Assembly (NCBI GenBank): GCA_021772165.1
Contig: JAJFMM010000005.1
Span: 1 to 5,271 of the forward strand
From: Chlamydiota bacterium
GTDB lineage: Bacteria > Chlamydiota > Chlamydiia > Chlamydiales > SM23-39
DNA: 5,271 nucleotides
Direction: 5' to 3'
Below are positions 1 through 4,990 of the stretch, one piece after another. The notes beneath the pieces were generated by a model that did not search any database, was not told the origin of the DNA, and worked only from the letters and a program-made list of their open reading frames with translations. Numbering within the stretch: the first letter of the stretch is position 1; every line of letters begins with the position of its first letter. The position numbers and the translations under genes were made by a program.

Positions 1-134
1 CTCTTGATATTTAAAAACAAAACCATTCTACTACCTTAATAAAACATAGTTAATAAATCGAGACTCTACGAAAAAGATTGTTCGGCAGTCTCAGAAATAG
101 GCACACCGTATTAAAACGAAAATAAAAGGTAATT
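1..134. other. AT-rich upstream region without a recognisable gene
   Basis: This stretch is clearly more AT-rich than the rest of the window and carries no credible reading frame. It is the leader of the methyltransferase-like gene. A TTGATA at 4-9 and several TTAATA-like words are present, but no hexamer pair has convincing spacing, so no promoter is called. The only site used is the purine-rich AAAAGGT at 124-130, just before the ATG at 135. Confidence 0.5.
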
Positions 135-761
135 ATGAAAGAAGTAAAAACACTAGAAGATATGTTCCAATATCAATGCTCAATTTCCGAAACGCTTTGT
201 GATTTTCGCATTGCCTCGAGAAAGTATGCAAAAGAGTGCACCACGATCGCAGAGCTAGGCGCCTACCACATGGGCTCAGGCTTTGCCCTTCTGCAAGGAC
301 TCTCTGAGAATCCCTCACAAATTCGCTCCCTGCACTGCACAGATACTGAGAATCCCCCGGAACTCATGCTCCAACTGGCCAAGAAATGGGCCGTAGAAAA
401 GGGCATCTCGTTTCAATTTCAGCTCGCGAACGATCTAGATATCGATTTAGAGCCTGTCGACATGCTACACATCGATACCTTCCATGCCTATCGACACCTA
501 ACCACGGAACTCGAAAAGTTTTCTCCCATCGCAAAGAAATACATTCTGATGCATGACACCAGTGGCAACTTTGGACAAAATGATCAGCCCGGCGGCTGGG
601 AAAATGAAGCAAAGTATCCAGCTCATATCAGCAGATTCAAAAGAGGCTTATGGACAGCTGTAGAGGATTTCCTCCAAGGAAACCACGAATGGGAACTCCA
701 TGAAAGAAATCAGCAAGGAGATGGTTACACCGTCTTGAAAAGAAGATCTCCACTTCAGTAG
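135..761 (+). CDS. Class I SAM-dependent methyltransferase-like protein (Methyltransf_24-like)
   Basis: The 208-residue soluble protein has no signal peptide or membrane segment. The pattern fits the Rossmann-like fold of small class I methyltransferases. A glycine-rich motif I is seen at residues 40-49 (E40, G42, G47, G49), an acidic loop (D70, E72) after the next strand, the 'DMLHID...H' strand at 109-117, and 'LMHDT' at 138-142. The tail has 'GLWTAVEDFL' (171-180) and ends in a 'GYTVLKR' strand (197-203). This order (IDG-like/H, HDT, G-W, TVLKR) is typical of the Methyltransf_24/cephalosporin-hydroxylase-like group often found near glycan genes; the substrate cannot be read from sequence. 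The usual Gly/Asp after 'HID' is Thr115 here. The start at 135 follows AAAAGGT with 5 bases of spacing. It is separated from yidC by 100 bases and has no obvious link to it; in C. trachomatis I recall lgt in this position. Fold assignment is fairly sure, enzymatic activity is inferred. Confidence 0.7.
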   Translation: MKEVKTLEDMFQYQCSISETLCDFRIASRKYAKECTTIAELGAYHMGSGFALLQGLSENPSQIRSLHCTDTENPPELMLQLAKKWAVEKGISFQFQLANDLDIDLEPVDMLHIDTFHAYRHLTTELEKFSPIAKKYILMHDTSGNFGQNDQPGGWENEAKYPAHISRFKRGLWTAVEDFLQGNHEWELHERNQQGDGYTVLKRRSPLQ

Positions 762-797
762 GGAAATTCTTTCCACGTTTTCCAGATTCTGTTAAGC

Positions 798-853
798 TTT
801 TTGGGTTAGAGGAGTCTTATTCCTATTCTAAGACTTCTCTTCTCACCCAAGGA
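798..853 (+). promoter_or_regulatory. Long hairpin reaching into the yidC ribosome binding site
   Basis: An inner stem pairs 808-819 (AGAGGAGTCTTA) with 829-840 (TAAGACTTCTCT): 12 pairs including one G-U, with a 9-base loop. An outer stem pairs 801-806 (TTGGGT) with 845-850 (ACCCAA). It can continue through two G-U pairs and a U-A (798-800 with 851-853), so the whole Shine-Dalgarno AAGGA (849-853) is paired. The internal loop is one base on the left and four on the right. No T-run follows, so it is a poor intrinsic terminator for the upstream gene. A regulatory or mRNA-stability role for yidC-dnaA is inferred. An alternative is a weak promoter inside the same stretch (TTGGGT 801-806, TATTCT 824-829), in which case the transcript would lack the left arm. 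Confidence 0.4.
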
Positions 854-861
854 TTTTGTGA

Positions 862-3273
862 ATGGATAAACGTACATTTCTTTTCGTCATCTGCACAACG
901 CTAGCCTTCTTCGGCATTCAGCAGTGGTTTGGAACCCAAAATATCGAAGAGAAGAGAGCCTGGGAAATGGCTCAAAATGAGAAGATCTCGACTGAAAAAG
1001 CCGAGATGGAAGCGCAGGCAGCCAAAAGGCGCGCCTCACTCTCAGAACTTCCCCTCGTACCCTTCTTCGCCGAAGAAAAGAGCGAAGAAAAAATTGCCTA
1101 TGCAGCCCTCTCACAAAACAGCATCGTTGCACTATCCTGGACCGATCGCCTCCCCGCAACAGTCTTTGTCCCCGACTTAGGAACGCTCGATCTCGCCACA
1201 AAATCACACAGACTCGGCGAGCCCGTTATCTATGCGATAGGAACTCCTAAGAAGCTACAAGCCCCAACACTCTCCTTTGAAGCCCCTTCTGATCTGCAAT
1301 TACTGACCTGCTCACTCGATCCCCGTGTTGTCGTCGGCCAGCAGAGAGGAAACGATTTTACCCTCCCCTACGAACCTCTAGAAGAAAATGCTATCGCCTT
1401 TCTAAAAAGTGGCAATGGCTATGCCCCGGTCGGAATCTTCGATGCCTCCAATAAAAAGATCCGCCTTTTCTGCGATTTTGACCGCCTCGAGCTCCTTGTG
1501 CAGCAATCGAGAAGCGCACCCCCATCGCAAACTAGAAGCAATGACCAGCTCTACGTCCTGGAAAACGACTACCAGCAGCTTGTCTTCACCACTCGCGGAG
1601 GCGCAATTGCTGAGATCAATCTCCCACACCACTCCGCAAAGAACCAGAAAAGCCTCGTCAAAACGATTGGACCTGACCGCCAGATCCAAGAGCAGAGCCC
1701 CGCAAATGCTCGCTTCCCCCTCTATCCCGCCACATTCATCGATGAAAGTGGTCAGCAGGTAGAGAGAGAGAGCTCCGAAGGTGGCTACTACCCACTGATC
1801 CGAAGAGAGCAGCTAACCCAAGACGGATCTGTACGCTTTGCGATCGATCCACAATACTATGCTATGAATCTCATGTCGGAAGATTCCGATCTCTCCCAGC
1901 TGCAATACAGAGTCACGCGCTTTGAGAAAAACATGATTCAGTTCGAAGCCTCGCAGCCTCAGCGCAGCATCGTCAAAACCTTCACCATCCCAGAAGAGAA
2001 TAACGGCCCCTACTGCTTTGAGATGGAGATCCGCATCGATGGCGACGCCCGTGGCGTCTGGGTTACCTCCGGAGTTCCGGAAGTTGAACTGCTCAGCGGC
2101 TCGTTCACACCTCTGATTCGCTACCAGACGACTCGAGGAAAAACCAGCGAAGTGGAAACGATCGATCTAAGCGACAAACATCCCGTTTCCTCACTCACCT
2201 CTTTCAGCCCCAACTGGATCAGTAATTCCAACGGCTTTTTAGGTTTAATCCTCGATCCACTAGGAAAGATCGGAGATGGCTACCGTGCGACAAAGATCCC
2301 CGGAAAAGAGATCCCCACTCGGCTGAGCCTCATCGATGAGAGACACAATCTCTACCCGATCGATAACTACCCAGGATATTCGACCTTCCTACCGATGAAA
2401 AGCGGCGACAGCCCGACATTCAGAATTTTCGCAGGTCCTTTTGACGAATCACTCCTCAAAGACCTCGATGATCACTATGATGAGCCCCTCACCGGATACA
2501 ATCCCGACTACGTCAGTGCGCAGAGCATCCAAGGCTGGTTCTCCTTCATCTCGCAACCCTTTGCGAAATTCCTCTACATGCTCCTCCAGCTCTTCTACGC
2601 AGCGACGCGCTCCTGGGGCTTTTCAATCATTCTCCTGACCATCGCGCTCAAGGTGATGCTGTACCCGCTCAACAACTGGTCGATCCGCTCGACAGTGAAA
2701 ATGCAGGCGGTCAATCCACGAGTCAAAGCGATTCAAGAGCGCTACAAAAAAGATCCTAAGAAAGGCCAGATGGAAGTGATGAACCTCTATCGCTCTGAGG
2801 GCATCAACCCCTTCAGCGGCTGCTTCCCGATGCTCCTACAAATGCCATTCCTCATCGGAATGTTCTACCTTCTTAAATCGACCTTCCCCTTGAGAGGTGC
2901 GGTCTTCATTCCAGGTTGGATCAACAACCTCGCAGCACCTGACGTCGTCTTCAGCTGGAGTACCCCGATCCTCTTGATCGGAACGCAATTCCATCTTCTT
3001 CCGATTATTCTCGGATTGACGATGTTCTTGCAGCAGAAGATGACCACGAATGTTCCGAAAGACACAACAAATCTAACGGATTCGCAAAAGCAGCAGAAAA
3101 TGATGGGTTACATGATGTCGATCATCTTTACCGTCATGTTCTACAGCTTCCCATCAGGATTGAACATCTACTTCATCTCATCCACACTTTTGGGAATCCT
3201 GCAACAGTGGTATCTGGCTAAGAAAATGAAATCAGAGCCGCAAAAACCGGTCATTTTGACAAAGAAAAAATGA
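862..3273 (+). CDS. yidC: Membrane protein insertase YidC/OxaA, long chlamydial form
   Basis: YidC inserts and folds inner-membrane proteins, alone or with the Sec translocon. At 803 residues it is far longer than E. coli YidC (548) and close to what I recall for chlamydial OxaA (about 790). Residues 5-20 form the first membrane helix (start MDKRTFLFVICTT), followed by a charged, probably helical stretch (28-60). Residues about 60-228 have no counterpart in E. coli YidC. The conserved periplasmic beta domain begins near 'FTTRGG' (242-247). The insertase core starts at 'FISQPF' (562-567) and 'WGFSIILLTIALKVMLYPL' (585-603). In it Lys597 occupies the place of the conserved groove arginine (E. 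coli R366), as is common outside Proteobacteria. Further helices are at about 654-675 (GCFPMLLQMPF), 694-732 and 747-785 (FPSGLNIYF), with a basic tail KKMKSEPQKPVILTKKK. The start has AAGGA 8 bases upstream. Its stop overlaps the dnaA start (ATGA), indicating co-transcription and translational coupling. Confidence 0.95.
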   Translation: MDKRTFLFVICTTLAFFGIQQWFGTQNIEEKRAWEMAQNEKISTEKAEMEAQAAKRRASLSELPLVPFFAEEKSEEKIAYAALSQNSIVALSWTDRLPATVFVPDLGTLDLATKSHRLGEPVIYAIGTPKKLQAPTLSFEAPSDLQLLTCSLDPRVVVGQQRGNDFTLPYEPLEENAIAFLKSGNGYAPVGIFDASNKKIRLFCDFDRLELLVQQSRSAPPSQTRSNDQLYVLENDYQQLVFTTRGGAIAEINLPHHSAKNQKSLVKTIGPDRQIQEQSPANARFPLYPATFIDESGQQVERESSEGGYYPLIRREQLTQDGSVRFAIDPQYYAMNLMSEDSDLSQLQYRVTRFEKNMIQFEASQPQRSIVKTFTIPEENNGPYCFEMEIRIDGDARGVWVTSGVPEVELLSGSFTPLIRYQTTRGKTSEVETIDLSDKHPVSSLTSFSPNWISNSNGFLGLILDPLGKIGDGYRATKIPGKEIPTRLSLIDERHNLYPIDNYPGYSTFLPMKSGDSPTFRIFAGPFDESLLKDLDDHYDEPLTGYNPDYVSAQSIQGWFSFISQPFAKFLYMLLQLFYAATRSWGFSIILLTIALKVMLYPLNNWSIRSTVKMQAVNPRVKAIQERYKKDPKKGQMEVMNLYRSEGINPFSGCFPMLLQMPFLIGMFYLLKSTFPLRGAVFIPGWINNLAAPDVVFSWSTPILLIGTQFHLLPIILGLTMFLQQKMTTNVPKDTTNLTDSQKQQKMMGYMMSIIFTVMFYSFPSGLNIYFISSTLLGILQQWYLAKKMKSEPQKPVILTKKK

Positions 3274-4565
3274 AGGCCTGGGAGAATCTACTCGCATCGC
3301 TAGAATGGACACTGGGATCTGATGCCATTGAATCATGGCTCAGACCCATTAAGATCGTTCGATTTGATGCAGCTAATCTCTACTTAAGAGCCACGCCTTT
3401 TCAAAAGACGTGGTTTGATGAGCACGTGCGACCGCTCAACCCCTCGCTTCTCAACAATAACGAGCGACCCATCCGCATCCACTGGGAAACGGACAATCCT
3501 GCTCTCACGAAACAGAAAACCGAAGCACCTTCCTACCAGATTCGACCCGACCATTTAGAGAGCGAGTACAGCCTCGATACCTACCTACCGCTTTCAATGA
3601 ATGAGATGGGCCTAAATATGGCCCAAGAACTGTGCAAGGGCGAGCCATCCTCCTTCAACCCTGTTTTCTACTTCGGCCCAACAGGATCTGGAAAAACGCA
3701 TCTACTGATGGCCATTGCACAAGCCCTGCAGAAAAAAAACCAGAGCGTCTTCTACGTCAAAGCGCAAACCTTCATGGAACATGTCGTCAATGCGATCCGA
3801 CTAGGACTTATGAAAGAGTTTCGAAAAACCTATCGAGACATCGATGCTCTGATCGTCGATGACGTCCATCAGTTGGCTCGAAAAAATGCCACGCAAGAAG
3901 AGTTTTTCCACACCTTCAACACACTACATACTTTGGGCAAACAGATCATCCTCAGCGCAGAGTGCTCGCCGGCTTTTCTACAAGAGATAGAACCGAGATT
4001 GATCAGCCGCTTTGAATGGGGCATAGCCATTGGCCTCTCCGCCCCCGATGCGACAAAAAGAGTCAGCATCCTCAAACAGAAAGCGCAGCAGCTGGATCTA
4101 GAGCTACCCTCTGAGCTCTATCCATACCTGGTAGAGAACTTTCCCAGCTCTCCGAAAGCAGCGATCCAGGCGATCCATTCACTGGCGCTGCGCACGACAA
4201 AAGTGCGTGACCAGCACCATGCCGACCAGCTCCTCACAGATCTTTTAAAGAAAGAGAGCGCCGACGCCCTGACATCAGAAAAAATCATCAAACAGATAGC
4301 GACCTATTTTGGAATACGAGCAGAGGATTTAACGGGGAAATCACAAATGCGCGAATTTGCGCAGCCGAGACAGATCGCGATGTATTTCTGTAGAAAACTT
4401 CTACGGATCCCCTTTCAAGGCATCGGACGCCTCTTTGGACGAGATCATTCAACAGTGATGTCTAGTATTAAGCAGGTAGATAAGGCAGTGGAAGCAAAAG
4501 AACCTCCGTATGCTCAGAGCATCGAAGCGATCTCTAGGAAATTTCTAATGCGACTTCCAAAATAG
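3270..4565 (+). CDS. dnaA: Chromosomal replication initiator DnaA, divergent paralog (DnaA1-like)
   Basis: The 431-residue protein has the full DnaA layout. Domain I spans 1-62 ('WENLLASLEW...W'). A short linker precedes the AAA+ domain (about 95-320) with Walker A GPTGSGKT (136-143), Walker B 'LIVDDVHQLA' (D197, D198) and 'QEEFFHTFN', which is nearly identical to E. coli. Box VII is 'EPRLISRFEWG' (241-251; Arg finger R247). Domain IV (about 337-431) has 'PRQIAMYF' and the signature 'GRDHSTV' (390-396). Several regulatory positions deviate from the family: sensor 1 'TSDR' is 'SAEC' (229-232), the sensor 2 'NVRELEGAL' region is 'SPKAAIQAI' (294-302, Lys296 for Arg), and Gln359 stands where the minor-groove arginine (E. 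coli R399) is expected. Chlamydiae carry two dnaA genes; the yidC neighbour and these changes suggest dnaA_1. The start ATG at 3270 overlaps the yidC stop and lacks a clear Shine-Dalgarno (AAAGAAAAA only), so translation probably relies on coupling. Identity is sure; which paralog is inferred. Confidence 0.93.
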   Translation: MKAWENLLASLEWTLGSDAIESWLRPIKIVRFDAANLYLRATPFQKTWFDEHVRPLNPSLLNNNERPIRIHWETDNPALTKQKTEAPSYQIRPDHLESEYSLDTYLPLSMNEMGLNMAQELCKGEPSSFNPVFYFGPTGSGKTHLLMAIAQALQKKNQSVFYVKAQTFMEHVVNAIRLGLMKEFRKTYRDIDALIVDDVHQLARKNATQEEFFHTFNTLHTLGKQIILSAECSPAFLQEIEPRLISRFEWGIAIGLSAPDATKRVSILKQKAQQLDLELPSELYPYLVENFPSSPKAAIQAIHSLALRTTKVRDQHHADQLLTDLLKKESADALTSEKIIKQIATYFGIRAEDLTGKSQMREFAQPRQIAMYFCRKLLRIPFQGIGRLFGRDHSTVMSSIKQVDKAVEAKEPPYAQSIEAISRKFLMRLPK

Positions 4566-4583
4566 AAATAACATCCATTTTTT

Positions 4584-4650
4584 ATCCTGCCGACGCGTAG
4601 CGTCGATCCTGCCCGCGTAGCGGATCTTGTATCGGCGGAGCCGATCCTGT
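4584..4650. repeat. Left arm of heptamer/palindrome array
   Basis: Four heptamers, ATCCTGC (4584-4590), ATCCTGC (4606-4612), ATCTTGT (4624-4630) and ATCCTGT (4644-4650), are separated by three perfect short palindromes with 3-base loops. These are CGACGC-gta-GCGTCG (4591-4605), CCGC-gta-GCGG (4613-4623) and ATCGGC-gga-GCCGAT (4631-4645, sharing its last AT with the fourth heptamer). The arm begins 18 bases after the dnaA stop. It can fold as three consecutive small hairpins, or pair with the right arm at 4721-4788. All of this is read directly from sequence; function is unknown to me. Confidence 0.85.
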
Positions 4651-4654
4651 TTTT
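4631..4654 (+). terminator. Possible weak intrinsic terminator after dnaA
   Basis: The 6-bp stem ATCGGC/GCCGAT (4631-4645, loop GGA) is followed by CCTG and then five T's (4650-4654). The 4-base gap before the T-run and the short stem make it weak. It is the best terminator-like signal downstream of dnaA on the plus strand, but it is also simply one unit of the palindrome array. Confidence 0.25.
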
Positions 4655-4706
4655 GACTGGGAATAAAAAGCGTGTTTATTTTGACTGGGAACAAAGAGCG
4701 TGTTTA
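4651..4706. repeat. 28-bp tandem duplication in the centre of the array
   Basis: The unit starting TTTTGACTGGGAA at 4651-4678 is repeated head to tail at 4679-4706. The copies differ at two positions only (T/C at unit position 14, A/G at position 18), so 26 of 28 bases match. Each copy carries TTGACT, a good match to a sigma-70 -35 box, with a TTTA-containing word 16 bases later (TTTATT at 4675-4680; TTTACC at 4703-4708). The -10 matches are poor, so promoter activity is only a possibility. The duplication is flanked by the two inverted arms. Confidence 0.9.
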
Positions 4707-4720
4707 CCGAACAGAGAAGA

Positions 4721-4788
4721 ACAAGATCGGCTCCGCCGATACAGGATCGCCTGCGGCGGCAGGATCGCTGCTAACGCAGCGGCAGGAT
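4721..4788. repeat. Right arm of heptamer/palindrome array (inverted)
   Basis: This is the mirror image of the left arm. Four inverted heptamers, ACAAGAT (4721-4727), ACAGGAT (4741-4747), GCAGGAT (4759-4765) and GCAGGAT (4782-4788), flank three palindromes. These are ATCGGC-tcc-GCCGAT (4726-4740), CGCC-tgc-GGCG (4748-4758) and CGCTGC-taac-GCAGCG (4766-4781). The inner 27 bases (4721-4747) match the reverse complement of 4624-4650 at 25 positions. The two outer palindromes have different sequences from their left-arm partners but the same or nearly the same length. Confidence 0.85.
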
Positions 4789-4792
4789 AGAA

Positions 4793-4818
4793 TGCCGAGT
4801 GCTCTGAGGCACTCGGCA
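4793..4818. repeat. GC-rich perfect hairpin
   Basis: TGCCGAGTGC (4793-4802) pairs perfectly with GCACTCGGCA (4809-4818) across a 6-base loop TCTGAG. It lies four bases beyond the last heptamer of the right arm and resembles an extra, longer palindrome unit without a partner on the left. No T-run follows on the plus strand and only TTCTAT on the minus strand, so a standard intrinsic terminator is not supported. It could still block or stabilise transcripts from either convergent gene. Confidence 0.8.
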
Positions 4819-4860
4819 ATCAAACTTAGGAAACACTGGACAATTCATGTTTTCAATCTC

Positions 4861-4956
4861 GAGGATCAAATCTGCTGCGGTCGAGCTTTCAGAAGTAGTT
4901 AACCGGAAAAAGGTTACCTACTGCCTCCAAACTCGATCTCGCTACGATTTGATCTC
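4861..4956. repeat. Imperfect inverted repeat of about 100 bases between convergent genes
   Basis: The inner stem pairs 4894-4904 with 4912-4922 (GTAGTTAACC / GGTTACCTAC core, one mismatch) around the loop GGAAAAA (4905-4911). Outer arms share the same centre: GATCAAATC in 4861-4885 is matched by GATTTGATC in 4932-4956, and TCGAG (4881-4885) by CTCGA (4932-4936), with small mismatches and bulges between. The structure sits 35-130 bases past the stop of the slc1-like gene, so it may end or stabilise that transcript. It could also be a degraded mobile-element remnant. No T-run adjoins the stem. Confidence 0.55.
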
Positions 4957-4990
4957 CCGATCTCAAAAACAGCAATTACCCAGCGTCTCC

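Noticed and set aside
1..134. Sigma-70 promoter for the methyltransferase-like gene (TTGATA at 4-9)
   Set aside because: No acceptable -10 hexamer lies 16-18 bases downstream; AT-rich sequence gives many chance matches.
887..1207. Antisense open frame within yidC
   Set aside because: Arg-rich composition typical of a shadow frame opposite a real gene, with no start signal or recognisable domain.
3904..3912. DnaA-box-like TTTTCCACA
   Set aside because: It is a single one-mismatch word inside the dnaA coding sequence, expected by chance.
4584..4788. CRISPR array
   Set aside because: The repeated word is only seven bases, the intervening pieces are themselves palindromes of 11-16 bases, orientation flips halfway, and no cas gene is present.
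4584..4788. Insertion sequence or MITE with target duplication
   Set aside because: The arms are inverted, but no direct duplication flanks them (ATTTTTT on the left, AGAATGCC on the right) and there is no transposase; kept only as a hypothesis.
4672..4902. 76-residue open frame on the plus strand
   Set aside because: It runs through the tandem repeat, the palindromes and the GC-rich hairpin, has no ribosome binding site and its protein resembles nothing I know.
4566..4990. Replication origin downstream of dnaA
   Set aside because: There is no cluster of TTATCCACA-type boxes and no AT-rich unwinding region; the stretch is GC-rich with hairpins.
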